64,000 nucleotides of DNA from Lichenostomus cassidix (Eukaryota > Chordata > Aves > Passeriformes > Meliphagidae), in contig CM039211.1 of the NCBI GenBank assembly GCA_008360975.2, positions 51,334,077 through 51,398,076 on the forward strand, in the 5' to 3' direction. Positions 1 through 14,500 of this stretch are shown in pieces. A model generated the notes under the pieces. It was not told the origin of the DNA, searched no databases, and saw only the letters and a program-made list of their open reading frames with translations. Positions within the stretch are counted from its first letter, which is position 1; each line of letters starts with the position of its first letter. The position numbers and the translations under genes are program-made.

Positions 1-3000
1 ACGGTGTGGATTTTGGATAAAGTCTGTAATTTAAGATTAGTGGCACTATTGTGTAAGGAAAGTGTGAAGATTATCTCAAGGACTCATTAGTGGTTATTTT
101 ACTGCCACATTTCTGAGGCTTGCCAAGCCCATATATCTTCTACTACTCTTCTGAAGCGGATTGCTTGGAAAACTGTGAGATTATTCCAGGCCAGAACCTT
201 TTAAATTGGTAAGTCTAAAATACCACATGCTGTTTTAAGATGGTGCCCTAAACTGTATTACCATACTGTAGCTACAGAAGACATAATAGAGGAAAGCAAA
301 CTGCATAATATTCAAGTATAAATTACAGTCTGCCCAATGTTCTCCTAAAGCAAACATGGTGTGTTTGGGGGGGAATAACCTGTTTCACAACATTTCCACA
401 TGTACAAATGCTGTACTGCATAAAAATGCTTTTCTTGCTGTGTTCTGTTTCTGTTTATCAAATCAATGTCTGTACAGATTTGTGAAAAACTAAGTTCAGG
501 TTAATTCATATACCAAATTAATCTTCTTTTCAGACAAAAGCATTGTTTTCTTTGTAGGGAGAGCCTTATTTTTTGTATGTGGGACTTGCTACAGAGCTTG
601 TGTCTGCACTACCTAAACTTTCATTAGTGATTTGAGTCTGTCATCTGTCTGAAATTATGCTTTCCAGGGGCCACTGAGCCACCACTGCCAGGCTAACACA
701 GGAAATACCTGTGTCTCTGCTGCCTGTTGGAAAAGACGGCTATTAAAACTGGTCTAGACACCACAGCTGGGTGATGCATGTCAATCTGAGTTGTGTTAAC
801 TTAGTTGCACAGGTTTTGCAAGATTTTTAGGAGAGGATTGTCCTGTTCCATCCTTCCCCCCACCCTTTTTTCATTCAAATGAAAATCCAGTTCTTCACAT
901 AAAGAAAAGGAATACTTCACACCATACCTTCAGCAGATACTTTTCCTCTCCTGAGACCTTTGAACACTGACTTAATTCCACCTCACTTACTCAGGTAACC
1001 TGATGAGTACTGTTGTTTCTGCTTAGAAGAATTAGGTGAGGTTTCTTAAGGAGACATACTGGCTGTGGCTGTTCCATCTTCACTGCCATGGTGAGCTCCC
1101 TTCCTGGCACTGCTCTTTCAACTGCCTCTTCAACTTTTGTCTCCAGACCCTGGCAGCTTGGACCCAGGCCAAGAGCAGGGGGAAAAGGTGAGGCATCTCT
1201 GTGGCCATCAACCTGGGCTTTGTTGGCCCCCTGCTCAAGCACCATTATCTCAAATAGCAGTCCTGGAGTGTGTGGTTGATATCCACTGCCTAATCTTAAT
1301 GTCTCTGCAAGTAGACAAGGCAGCAAAACAGGGCCTTGCTGATTGCTAAGGTTGGGGACTGTCCTGAAACACATGCACGTGGGTTGCTGTTGCCAGTTGT
1401 GGTGCTGCTGGAGAGTCTCCACATTTCTTCTTCACCAAAAGACTGCTGAGTAAAGAGGACTTGGCTGCTGCAGGATGCCCTGCACCCTACAGTGGCTGTG
1501 GGGCCATGCTGGGGCTCCAGAGCAGGCTTCCTGAGCAGCACCTTGCCTTGTGGACTTTAATCACTGATTAACCCACATAAAGCGTGGCTGGAATAAAACA
1601 GATTAAATCAGCACATAGTATCTGTGCTGCCATCTTGTGCACCAGAATTTTATAACACCTTTAAGGTTATTTTGTAAATATGGCAGTGTTGTCATGGCAG
1701 CAAAAATCTGGTGTGGAAAAATGTTGCTGACACGATTGATTTATTGCTGGTTTAGTGTGCTGTGCAGGTCAGGCAAGTCGTCACTGCTCCTAGCTTCTAC
1801 TTATCTCAATTGAATATGAAATGCATCAGAAGGGCTTTGATCAGGGAAATGAGTGTCGCAACAAACTTCACGCTGGCATGCACAGCTCAACTAAATGCAA
1901 TAATGCGCAGTGAAATCTGTATTGTTTTAACATTTGTGCACAAAGAATCCACACATGAATGTTTCATAGTTTTTAGTGTAGCTCTTGCTGAAAGTCAGTA
2001 TGCTCCCTGGTGAAATCATGATTGTAGAAAGTTGAGATGCTGTTAAATCTAACACTAGCTGGAGACTCAAAGATATGCAGCTTTGAATTTTAACCAACTT
2101 ATGTAAGTATAAAAAAAAAAAAGACAACTGCAAGTTAATCCAAAATCTTTCTAAAGAATTTGACACTTCCTTTATGCTCTGAAGTTTTGAGGTCTTGTGA
2201 AGCCAAGTGATTCATGGTGTCCTCCATGTCACTACCTTCATGTTACTTTTTGTATGTAATGTAAGAGAAGTGGTGACTGGGAAGACTTATATCACACCTT
2301 CCTTCACCCAACTGCTGTGGTGATCCACAATCACAAAATTTGATTTATTTCAGACAAAGTAAGGTCTTAGGATGGATAAAACTTTAGATGCAGTAGAGAA
2401 TGTCTCTGGAGTATGAATCTAGAGCCTCAGATTTAGAAGATGATGTTTCTAGGGTGTCTTGCTCCAGGAGTAAGTTGGCATCAGAGGACTGTAGCTCTGA
2501 CTTGAGCTATGGCTCCCAGCTGTAAGGAATGTTTGGGGCTGAATGCACCAGAACATGAGGGGAAAAAAAGGGTGTGAAGAAAGTAGTTTTTTCAGCTACC
2601 CACTCTACTCTCCACAGCCTCAAAGTCAAGCCTCCAAAGCTGTGTATTTTTCTATACGTCATAATTTTTGCTGTGAGGTTATTCATACGGTATGTATCTA
2701 TTTTCATGGAATGGCTGGAAGTTTTGCATGCTTTTCCTCTGGAAATAGCCTGTGACTGTTTGTGAAATAACCTTTTCCTAAGGTTTCTGGTTTAGGGGAT
2801 ACTAAAACTTGCAGTATAGTGAGAACAAATTCCAAAGTTAACATACAGGTTATCCTTATAAACAATTCAACACCACCACCACCCCACTACTCAGCCAAGG
2901 AACACACCTAGATTGCTTTGGCTGCTGTCTCCCTCCTTCATAAAGCAATATTTAAAGGAATGCTGGCAGGTGAAAGAAAAAGATTTTTTTTTTTAAACAA

Positions 3001-3797
3001 ATGAAGATTTAAGAGCTGAGATTTCTTATCAAATCTGTAGATTTAGAAACTAGTGACATAATAGTGGGGAATTTTAAATTGTGAGTTCACATGATTCATA
3101 CTGTTGTATATTTATGAATATATCGAAGAACAAGTTTTGATTTGAAAATAATTCTGCCACTTCACAAACATTTAAAGCTAGAATCTATCATTTTGCTTTG
3201 GGTATGATTGTGGTTACTATTATTTTCTAGCAACAAGGTTTTTTCTTTGGAACAAGTTGTCCACATTGTAGTGTCTAGGTCAGCAGTCTGTTTCACTTGT
3301 GCTGAACTAGAAAGAAAGGCTGTGGTTGTGAGCCAGAGAGGTAAGAAATTATATTTATCTTATCTTCACTACACCTTTTCCATAGCAGTATGCAATGTTA
3401 TGAGCTTTGGCTCTGGAGTCCCATCTTTTCTTTTTTGGAGGTCTGCTTCCCACAATGTACAAACCCAGAGCCTTTGGATCCACGTCTTGAGGCATAAATC
3501 TGAAAGGGCAGGGCAGCAGAAGTGTAAATCTTCCTGCAAGATTGTGTTCCAAATGTGATCAGCTTTGGGTGGGTTGTACAACATATGCTCTCTTCTCTGC
3601 TGAACGTTTATTCCAGCATTTCCAGTCTCTTGCCCTGGGTGTATGCTTTGCTGACCACACAGACTCCATAACTGGTTAAATTCATAGTGCAGCAGCACTG
3701 TTGCTTCCAGTTCCCTTGACCTTGCCTTGAATGAGATTCAGCAGGGGTTTTTTTGTGTTAAAATGCCAACCTGAGCTAATTGTACTGCTGCTGTTTT

Positions 3798-4075
3798 CAC
3801 AGAATGACAGAATGGTTAAGGTTGGGAGGGAACACAGTGGGTCATCTGGTACAACTTCTCTGTGCATGCAGGGTTATCCCAGAACACATTGCACAGTATT
3901 GAGTCCAGCCAATTCTTACATATGTCCAGTAAGGGAGACTCCACAACCTCTCTGGGTAAATTGTTCCAGTACATGATCAAATGTGGAAACTAGATTTCCT
4001 TGCAAACAAGATACTGTTTGCTGCTCTTGGGTCTGACATAGAAGTCGTCATGGTTATCTCACCAGAAGTTCACTG
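3798..4075 (-). mobile_element. CR1 LINE 3' fragment
   Basis: The plus strand reads as the reverse complement of the avian CR1 3' end: an agaatgacagaatgg-type start, then a ggttgggagggaacac-type motif, then the segment about a dressing of short tracts ending in ctccacaacctctctgg. The same motif series recurs at 53137 and 56484. The far end is eroded and its limit is approximate. Confidence 0.75.
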
Positions 4076-5253
4076 CTGAACAGCTCTGCCATAGGTTGTT
4101 AAGAGTTAAAACAGAACTGGGCAAAGCAAAAGGGAATTGTAGCTCAATACTCACTCCTGCTAGACTCTCTGGTACTATGTATTGGAACTGAAGTTTTGGA
4201 GATATACTGTCATTGATTTCTAGTTATATTATAAAAAAACTATATAGATCTATTTTCATTGATTTAATTGATTCTAGGTTTGCTTTTTTGTCTAAGGCAT
4301 ATCCTTTGTTTCTGTGTTGACAAGTACTGCAGTATTATGAAAATCAAAGTGGGCTGTACTTATGCATTCCCAAATATCTATCTTTAGAAAAATACCTGTT
4401 TATACATGTTTTATCCAAACAGTAAGACTAAAACTGACATGGGTGGCTCCATAGGACTGTTTGAATGATAGTTATTTTTAGGTGGTGCTACCCAGAATTT
4501 CAGTGAAGTTGCATGCTCTATTCTGCTTCCTGAGGCTGACTTTTGTCCCTCCACCAAGGAGTGGGGTTTGCATTTAGCTTAAATGAGTGACCAAATAAAT
4601 CATCATATTCACCACTGTGCCAGTTTTTCATGGCATTCCTTGGTCATTAAGTCAATGTTGTTAAAAGCACAGTACTAGTTATGGGATTATATTGTTGAAA
4701 AATGAAAGTAGAAATGCATGTGCATGTTCTAATAGCCTTACTCCACAAACTTCATACTGAAGGAAAACAGACCAAGATTGACTTATAGACACCTCATCAT
4801 ATCAATAGTGTTAACTACTTTTTTTGGGAAACAGTTCCTGCAACAGACTTAAATGTGATGCTGATGCTGCAGTTCTGTGTGCTCAGGAAAACAGTGGGTG
4901 AGCCTAAGGCAGTGCTGCTTCTTTAGCCTGAAGAAAAATAAATCACTCCAAAGATATCCATATATTCTTAATGTCATGTGAATATTCTCTGTTTCACTTA
5001 AGGAAACAAGAGTAAAAGGATTTCTGGTTTTTGCAATCCAGTCTGCTCCTGCTGACAATACCATGTCATATAATAACCTTCATAAAATCACCGAACTATG
5101 TCTTAAAAAGCAGAACCTTGCAAGGTTGGAAGTAATAGTTTTTTCTGTTTAAAACCACAATTGCCTTTTAACTCAACCCATGTAAAGGACACAAAACTTC
5201 TGTAACTGCAAGAAGCGCTGGGAAGAAAAGTGCTGTAGATGTGTTGGTTGGCA

Positions 5254-5562
5254 GAAAGCTCAACATGGCCCAGCAATGTTATCTCGCAGCCCAGAAAGCC
5301 AATTGTGCCCTGGGCTGCATCACAAGAAGTGTGGGCAGCAGGGCCAGGGGGAGGATTCTGCTCTGCTCTGCTCTGCTCTGGTGAGATCCCACCTGCAGTG
5401 CTGCACCAGTGCTGGGGTCCAGCTAAGGAAAGATGTGACTTAGTCCAGCAGGTCCCAGAGAAGGGAGGCAAAACTGATCAGAAGGCTGGAGCACCTTTTC
5501 TGTGGGGACAGGCTGAGAGAGTTGGGGCTGCTCAGACTGGAGAAGAGAAGGCTCTTACAGCA
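5254..5562 (+). mobile_element. CR1 LINE fragment, end of reverse-transcriptase ORF
   Basis: The segment contains the familiar CR1 stretch gctgagagagttggggctgc followed by an agactggagaagagaaggct-type motif, and upstream a gcccagaaagccaa motif. In the element this encodes the C-terminus of ORF2. It is sense to IQGAP2. An open frame of 125 codons across 5239-5616 is a remnant of this element and not a host gene. A TCTGC microsatellite has expanded inside it. Confidence 0.8.
5356..5380. repeat. TCTGC pentanucleotide run inside CR1
   Basis: Four tandem TCTGC units plus a partial one lie within the CR1 fragment, at the point where the element normally encodes its last ORF2 residues. Confidence 0.85.
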
Positions 5563-8385
5563 CCTCTTACAGCTAAGAGAGCACTTACAGCACCTTCCAG
5601 CTGTTTGTATAACTAAGTTACAAGGCTATTTGTATACTAGCAGGATTTAATTAAAATCCTGAGGTTTTTCCTTCCTCTGATTAAACACGTGCAAAACACA
5701 GTAAGTCCTTTCACAGGAGATCTTCTTGTAGCTAAGTTCTGTATCTTGCAGACATTGCTAAAACATATCTTGTGTGTAATACAACTGTAGCTGTGTTCTT
5801 CGTCTTGGACACTGATTACCAAATGCTGGAAGTTATGGTTGCCTTACTGCAGACCCCTAATTTTTTTCTAGAATAGATATTACTTACAGGTTTTTGTCTA
5901 TAAATGGAAAGAAACTTTGCATCTTTCAGTTCTGCTTCACTTAGTTCTCTCTAGTTTTTCCCCTCTTTTTTCCAGTGAGTTACTAACATTCTCTTTCTCA
6001 AAAGATTATTTGTTTCCTTGTATGTTTATCTTAACTTGTTGGTTTAACACTTGTATTCTACATTAATTTTTTTTCTTCTTTCTGCTTTCTTTGCATCCTC
6101 ATACTGTTCCCTGATTGTTTCCCAGGGTAACACACTTTACCTGTTAGACACAGTAGCTTCCCTAACTGGAATAGGAGGGTTCCAGATTAATTTTAAAGGC
6201 TTATTACCATGCTGGGGAAAAAAACCAAACTACAACAGTTTTACTGTTGTTGAATTACAGGAGGTTTGAAAAGCTGAGGAGTAGCTTTCACTTTGCATCA
6301 GCATCTTATTTAGATCATGGGGAATGACTCAGTTTTATGTATAAGTAGTAAATTTTTGTACTGGAAGGAAGAAAAGAAATAGGGGGTGGGCACACGTGTG
6401 TATCTTCAAAAACCAGTTCCAATGCAGTACCTTTTTTTGTGCCCCAGACTTAAAATGTTAGAAAAACATTCTCAAAAGGAAACTGAGAATTAGAAGTGCA
6501 AAGAATCCAATGCAGGGTATAAAATGCTGCTCTGGGCACACAGTTCTCATCTCTGGAGATGGTCCATTGAACATCAGAGTCAGCTACAGCTCTTGGTGAA
6601 TAACAACTGTGGCTCAGCAAGTTCCTCTTGCTTATCTGTGCAAATCTTTTTCTAGAAGACACATTCTAGGAAACAAATTCTATAGGAAAAGCTAACTAGC
6701 TCGGGCAAAAACCATATTTGCCTGGAGGTACACTTTCTTTGTATATTCTTCCTTGTCTTTTTTTTTTTTTTTTGAGAAGACAAGCATGATGCCTTAGTGT
6801 ATAAATCTATTTAGTCTATAAAATCTCATTGGTAAGGGTGACTTTTGGGGCCCTTGGCATGGACTCATAACACATGAACATGCAGTGCAGGGTAAATCTG
6901 GGAAACTCGTCAGGAATACGACTCCCCTCACTGAAGCAGCTTTTATACTGCAAAACACAGTTCTTCTAATGACACTTTCTCAATGCAGTTTTGCATGATA
7001 TTGTGTCAGATTTATGGCTGCTGGTTTCCTAAAGAACTATTTGGGTAGTCTGTACTTCAGTGAAACAACTTTCATACGTCCAGTAACAAATCCAAAAGTG
7101 GAACGGAGTAGAACATTTGTCTAGGGGTTTAATGTGAAGCAAAATGATGTAGTGAGCTTTCTTCTTCTCTGGTGGAGTAAAAAATGGCTCATTTTCAACT
7201 TGGATCCAAATTTCTGGTTTCTGAAGTCACCCCTGTGGAGGTGATGTTAGATTTTTAATTTTGTCTCTCTTACAGTGATGCTGCCTTAGTGACAGTAAGC
7301 GAAGTGAACTAATGCCTTCAACTTTATTCTTGCCGTTTAGCCTTCTTATTTGTCTTGATATTAATGTCCTAGCAGCATGAGAGAGTAAATACAGTAAAAT
7401 AAAAATATGGAGAACTAAGCAGATTTAAATCTCTTATAATGTGATTTAGCTGCTGGAAATAAGAATAATATCACAGGGACAAAACACTTAGACCACCAAT
7501 GTAAGGAACTTCTGGTCCAGTGATTAGGACACTAATCTTTTTCAGGAGTGCTTTGGAAGCAATTTCTCTTGGCTTCTCAATATAAACTTGCTGTATAATA
7601 TGGTTTCATGTCTGTTATTTGCCTTCTGAACTGGTTATGTATTTAATTAATTACTCTTTCCAGTCTAGTACCATGTCTATCATGTCTTAATTCTCAAACA
7701 CATAACTAGTTTAGCACCTTGGAGGATTTAGTCACTGTCACTAACAAAAAAACATGTTTCAGCCTACTTATTGCCAGGAAGACTTCAAATGCGTAAAGTA
7801 TTTTGGGCCTTTCAACAAAAACCTCAGTCCTCCCTCCAGCAGCAGCACTGTGTTTCATGGGTGAGAGTGCAGAGCTCCCATGTACTGCAGGAGGAGGATA
7901 AACATGCAGGAGTGCTCTGCACTGAGGTGGCATTGCTGCAAGGCAGTGTTGCAGAGCATGGTGGCTACAGGAACCTTCCTCACTCAGCACATTGCTCATG
8001 AGGCTCAGCACTGGCATAGGAATCACAAAGGTATTTTAAATACCAGCAACAAAAATACACAGCACGCCATGTTTTCCAGTTTTCAGCTTAAAGTACTGTT
8101 TATTCAAAAGCCTAGTGTTCAGAAGATTTGAGTTAGACCCCTTGGGGTGTGAAAACTTCAAAACATGCTGCTTGCTTATTGATGGGTCACAATCACAGAG
8201 TGAAGATATGACTCTTTAGTCCTTTTAATCAGCCATGTGAACAAATATGAGAATTTTCTCCTTAGCCCTTGTCCTTCTATGTTACAATTACATTGTGTAG
8301 TGATGTTTAAAGTATGATGGTTGTAGGCAAAAGCTGTCACTCCTATTAAAACTCAAACAACAATGTTTTTTAAATGTCTCTGTAG

Positions 8386-8542
8386 ATGGATGGAGGTCTG
8401 CTTGGATGAAGAGCTGCCCCCAACTACAGAACTGGAAGAAGGCTTAAGAAATGGTGTTTACCTCGCCAAGCTTGCAAAATTCTTTGCACCGAATGTGGTG
8501 TCAGACAAAAAGATCTATGATGTGGAGCAGGCACGCTATAAG
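8386..8542 (+). CDS. IQGAP2: IQGAP2 exon: CH domain, N-terminal part
   Basis: Acceptor tctctgtag and donor gtaataac flank 157 bp. The first base completes an Arg codon begun in the previous exon, and the reading starts R-W-M-E-V-C. It contains the [20 protein letters not shown] stretch, the hallmark of the IQGAP calponin-homology domain, which binds F-actin. This is the first exon I can identify in the window. Confidence 0.96.
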
Positions 8543-11500
8543 GTAATAACTTCCTCAGTTCTCTCACCAGCTAGACCATACCCAGTAACATTTGCCTTCC
8601 ATCTCTTAAAGATTCCCAAGCATGGCTGGTTAGCTTTTTGGATCTCTCCTTTGAAAGGCTATAGGGATTAGATGGAAGACACACTGCTGTAAGAAACCAG
8701 TGTGATAAGTTAGAAAGATTTTACCCTCAGAAAAATTGTTCTGGTGTTGCTTCAAGTTTTTAAAGTGGCACAGATTATACTTCTGGCTCAAAGGAGAATA
8801 GGAGCTTTACAATTTACAGTTATTTCTCATTAGGAATAGAATCCAAAAGCAAGTTAACTATTCCAAGCTTTCCTCATCTTGTATGGGAGTATATTTGACA
8901 TTCGCTTCATTAGAACTGTGTTTATTTTATCAACTTGAACAATGAGGAGCAAAAAACAAGCTACCAGTAAGCCAGCTTAGCTTGTTGCATGTGCAAGCTT
9001 TTGTTAGCTCCAAGATCCTCAATAATAATAGAAATATATACATTCATACACAATAGTCCCACTATGGAATGCATTATCTTAACATGTAGAGGCAGCAGAA
9101 AAAAATTATGGTTAAGAATTCTGGTTACATTTAAATGCTTCTCTTGAAAATCTCCAAAACTGAGAGATTGCTTTTTCCCTTTAACTTAAAAGATAACATT
9201 GAAAATAAAATAAAAATACTTTCCCACTTTATTCTTATGCTGTTTGCACAGGCTTTAGGGAGAGTCTGGTTTTAAGGTAGAACTGGAGAATTCCAAGACT
9301 TCTTTACCTGTTCTTCATGGTAGTGCTGAGCAGTGTTACTACTTCTGTATTTTGCTTCCTGGTATTTGACATCCAGCCTCTACCCTCAAAGCATATTGAA
9401 GGACTGTACAAATTTCTACTTCTATCACAGTCCACCCTGATGGGTACAAATCTGGCTTATGTAACACGAAAGAATGAGCTGAACTCAGTGAGGAGCTGTT
9501 GATGTGTTAAGATGCTTCATTAGCAAAATTAAAGCTGTTACACTTTGGTCTCCAGGTTCAAACAGGGGAAAATTCCTTGAACTCAACTTCAGGATATAAA
9601 ACTGGGAAACAACAGCAGGGTCAATAAGTAAACAATTTGCTTAATATGACTTTTATAATCTTCTCTTATGTTTCCAATAGAGATCTGGCCTTCATTTTCG
9701 GCACACTGACAACACTGTGCAATGGTTAAGAGCAATGGAGTCAATTGGTCTGCCTAAGGTAAGCCTCTGAATTTCAGCAAAGGAAGTGGCTCAGATCATT
9801 GGCTCACTGAGATCCTCTTTCATCTGCTTGAGCATAACATTTCCTTACAGTAAGTCTATAGGGAGGGAGTAATTCAGAAAACAAACCTGAGGAGAAGGTA
9901 ATGTGGAAAGCAGTGGGAGTGTCAGTCCTGTGTTGCTGCTGCCAGTGTGGTGGGCTGTGGTGGGGCTACGTGCAGTGTTTTAACTTTATCTTATTGCTAG
10001 GGCAGTTTCTGGGGGGACCTGAAAGGAACATTGTTTAAAACAGAAAATTTAAATATTTGCTTCCTTTAGGTTACCTCTTCACATCGTGCCTCTTGCTGCC
10101 TCTTCCCTTTACTGTACGTCCCAGTTTCTCTGCCTCTACCCTGTTTCCAGACTGTTCTTGCACCCTTCAGTCCATCTGCGTGACTGTGCTGCTGCTCTTC
10201 TTCCACCAGCTGCTTTCTTGGGTCACCTCTTGTATTTATCTTCCTCCTTGCGGGTCTTCGCTTGTCATCTCTCCCCTGCTGCTGTTTCGGGGCACCAGTG
10301 AGTCTATTTTGGATGAACATCCTTTCAGAAAGGGCTGTGTGCAAACACCTACTCTGCTTGTTTGGGTGTTTTGGCAGCCACAGGCAGCCTGAAGTGAGCA
10401 CTTCCCTGCCCCAGGCGACTGGGTGCCAGCAGCCCCTGTGCTGCCTGGGGCACAGTGGGGATGCTCAGGCGACTGCTTGAAGGGCTACATGGACTAATGG
10501 TCAGCCTCAGTAGGCAAATCCACTGCAGGCAAACTCACTGCAGGTGCCCATAACCAGAAAAAGGCACCCATGACTGCCATCAGAAATGCCACAGGCATTT
10601 CTTTCCCTGTCTTTTCCAGGTCAGGCTTTTTTTTTCCCCAGTTGAGTCCTTGAGCCCTCTGTTCAGCTGGCTGATTTCCACCCTGCCATCCCTCCTCTGA
10701 AAGATTGTTTCTGCTGCAGAGGATGGTCATGGCCAAAAGCTTTCCCAGTTTTTCCTCACAAAGCTGTTTTGAGCAAACAGTGAAGAGGGCACTGTGCTCC
10801 TGACTTACTCAGTCTGGTCTTATTAACCATGGGACAGTGCAGCCCCGAGTGACCAGCCTGGGCTGGAAGCATGCTGCCAACTCTCACGGTTAACTAAGTC
10901 TTTTTATTATATTTTTGTGGAGAAACAGTATTCAGTGACTGGGACCAAGGCCAGGAACAAATTAGTGGTAGAACCAGAATTGGAACTTATGATGTGACTT
11001 CTTGGCTAAATTGCTTAATATTCCTCTCTCCAAATATCTTTCTTTCTAAATGATGTATTCATGAAGTTAGGGGTGCTGACAATTAGAATTATGCAATTTT
11101 AAACCATGTTTGATAGGTTTGGTTTGTAATGAGGCTTTGCGAATTGTAACTGCATTCCAGGTTTTGGGCATCTGTAGAGGACAAGCACTACTGTCTGAGC
11201 TTATGCCAAAGGACCTTTTCTAAAAATCTTGTTGAAATGCTGTCTGCTTATCTTCCTTTTTTCCTCTCTTATTAAGTAGCCTTTATGCTTTATTAAGAGC
11301 TGGTCTTTATGAAAACTACTGATAAAGTTAAAATAACATCAGAAGAGGCATGACTGTTAGCTGTATAGAAGTAACAGCTGAAATTCTGTAAGTTTAAGGT
11401 ATTGCTCTGCAGAGTAAACATTTCTGCTCAGTCATAAGTCTTCTCCTTTAACTGTGTGTTCTTTGCTTTTTAGATCTTTTATCCAGAGACTACAGATGTC

Positions 11501-14500
11501 TATGACAGGAAAAACATCCCTAGGATGATATATTGCATTCATGCTCTAAGGTAACTGCTGACGGGAATAAAAGTTACAGTAACTGCCAAAGTTAGGAGCT
11601 TAAGTCTTGAAATGGCTTTAGGGCAACCAGTATATCAAAATCTGTCAGAATTTACAAGTTCATTAGTTTTAAGTTGGAGACAAAAGTTCAACTTTGTCAG
11701 GACTGTTGGTCACATTATTTTCAAAATAGAAATAAGGACTACTGAACTTAGCACAGACATGCCTCTCTTAATAGTACACCCCCTTGCAAAGTGCACAAAC
11801 AATTCCAAAATGTACGCTTCAACATAAGTGAAACAAATTAACAGAGACTTAGCAAAACGTGAGTATAACACATGCTGATCAGAGTGAAAATAATGATGAG
11901 CTGACACCTTTCTGTCCCAAAAGTAAAACAGTTACTGTATTCCATGGTAACTCAAGGAAAAATGAACATTTTCCAACATTTCAAAATTCAGAGCAATTTG
12001 ATTTTTAAGGTAAAGTCAGAGAGGCTTTGACTACACCATTGAAGGCAGAGATTAAATTTTTTTTTCATGTTCTGTCTTAAGGATTTTCTTGGTGTTTAGC
12101 ACAAAAACATCGGCCCTATGTTGTCCCTGGTGTAAGGGACATTGGTGTTGGCAGACAGCTCCACCCTCCTGTGGCTCTTCTAGTTCATTTCCCGTACAGA
12201 GACCTTTCCCTTTCAATATTTTTTGGCACTAATCTTCCAGAGAACATAATTAACTTGCACCCCAAACACTCTTCTCTCTTTCTAATGGTCTTCAAACGCA
12301 CATCAGCTGTTCCAGGGCTATCAGACAGAAATTATTAAATACATGCTTTATTGAAACTTTTTTGAGGCTAATCCTTAAAATGATGTGCCCACTCTTGCAC
12401 TTAGGGATGTGCACTCACTCCTAATCAACAGGACTTACTAGTAAAGTTAAACACATTTCCTTTACATGCTAAGTGTTCACAGTTGACAGCTCAGTATTTT
12501 TTGCCATCTTGGACGAGACTTGCTCCTTGAAATTATTATACTTGGTGTAATGTAACTGGGGAGTGACACCAGGACTATCTGGGGGTGGCTCTTGCCTGTA
12601 ACTCAGTAGTGCAGTCTGTTCTGACAGTGAGTGTCCTGTGTGAGCTTGATATGATTTCCTCAAGAGGAGACATGGGGCTATAGCCTTAATGAGGTCAGGC
12701 TGTGCTGTGTGCACCCCCAGCTGCATTGTGGGCCAGCTCAAATGTTCTGCAGGAGGTGGAAGAACATGTTTAATTTTTCTAATGTTTGCTCCCTCATGTA
12801 TGTAGGACATATGTGGATTGGAATGGTACATAAACAACAACCCTGTCAAACATTTTCTTAGTATTTGCCTTATCATTGCAACGGAAATAACTCTCATCAT
12901 GAACTGAGGTTTACAATGGATTGACCTGTGGTAGAAATTTTCCTTTCTCCATCTTGACACGCCAGTACCAGAATTAGTTTGTGTTGTCTCAGCTGTCACT
13001 TCCAAGTTTGTCTTGTTTCAATTATGTTTTCTTGATGCATATCAACACAAAGCTCTAACTCTGTACTTAGTATGATTTTTTTTTTTTTAGTGTTATTATT
13101 TTAGAAGTGGACTTCATATCAAATGTGTCATGCCACATGAAGGGGAATAGGCCTGGAATACTTTTATTTATAATGCTTTCCTATGAGATTGTAGGCCCCT
13201 GTGCCTGCATCCTGTGCCTTACATCCCCATTGTAAGAATAGAAGAAATAATGATTGAGCTCTACTTATTTCCATACCTTTTCCTAAAATGCATGCCATAA
13301 GTCCTTCACTTTGAGCCTCAATCCAAACTCAGTATTGGATGGCACACAGACTACCTTGAAAGCTGTCTGGGAAACAACAGAATTAAGGACAGGGTACTTT
13401 GCTTGGCCAGCAGTGGTCCCAGGTGGGTTGGCACCAAAAGTATGCTGACTTGTATTCAAAATGCATATTTGACACCTGAAATAGTAACATTTTGCAGGGA
13501 AAGTCATTGTTTGTTTATTGTTTTGCTGTTATTTTGCTGCTAGAAGGCTTGAAGATAGATGATTACTCTAAGCATGATGGTTTCAATGTAGTTTTAGTAT
13601 ATGTCCTGATTCAAGTCTGAAATAAGGACCATTGCACTTAGAGCATATGGGATGACTTGTGCTGTCAAATACAGCGCTCCTCTGGCCAGGAAGGAGTGAC
13701 TTAGCAAACACTTTCTTACTAAATTCCTGTTGAATGTAGTTACCTCTTCTTGCTTTTCTCTCACTGAATCATCAATACTTAAGGCCTGACTTGAAAAATA
13801 TAAAGGCATAGGTTTCATTTCTTGCACCATTTTTCATGTGAAAACAGATTTGGATTTGTTCCTGCACTAAATGAAATTAAGAAGAGCTTCATTTAAATTA
13901 AGATGCTAACGAGGATGATTCTTCATAAATAGCAGTCCTTGGAGATATTTTTTTCCCTGAAAAATTTAGTTTTCAAATTATCTTTGCAAAAAGATCACTG
14001 CTGCATCCTAGAAAAACTAGATCTCTAGAAGCTGAACGGCTTCAAAACATTGTTCTCCTAGGAAGCAGCAGAATAACAAGCATGCCTTAAAAGCTAAAAC
14101 ATTCCATTTTCAGATCTGTTTTTTCACATGAGCTAAGCACAAAACAAGTCCTGAGAACATCTGCCCGATATGAGATGCAGTTCTGTGTGGGTGATGCTTT
14201 GTGTTGAAAGGAGTTTCACCTGGGAACTGCTCTTTCTCCTGTGTTTTGCCCTTGTTCCTCATGCCTCATGTGCAGTTTTCTTTACCACAGGGCCCACTGC
14301 TTTTGACTTTGTGTTTTCTGAGGTTCAATTTACACTATAAAAGCACTAAGCAAGCCATTTCAAGTGAAATTGTATGTTAACTCAGAGTTTAACTGTCTTT
14401 GTGTTCCCTTCAAGACTCAATGAACATTTTCAGCACCATCTGGTGGTTAATCAGTTTATCCAAAAAAAGGAGCATAGGAAATATCACACATGGTTCAGCG

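Larger units (their letters stand above)
1..8385. other. IQGAP2 intron or 5' flank, no exon recognised
   Basis: This 8.4-kb stretch lies before the first exon found. I looked for the exon that should precede the CH-domain exon, which would end in a codon split before its last base, and did not find it. It is therefore probably one long intron. It holds two CR1 fragments and poly-T and TCTGC runs. All short open frames here look like chance or CR1 remnants. Confidence 0.75.

Noticed and set aside
5239..5616. Plus-strand open frame of 125 codons as a possible host gene
   Set aside because: The sequence is CR1 ORF2 remnant plus a TCTGC run, with no host-gene features.
10057..10480. GC-richer segment with open frames on both strands near 10.1-10.7 kb
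   Set aside because: It looks like a possible exon at first, but it has no IQGAP2 homology and the flanking exons already join in frame without it.
12469..13005. Minus-strand open frame of 178 codons
   Set aside because: It has no recognisable domain, no signal peptide and no splice context, and it lies in an intron of the opposite-strand gene. Low-complexity composition and frame length fit chance.
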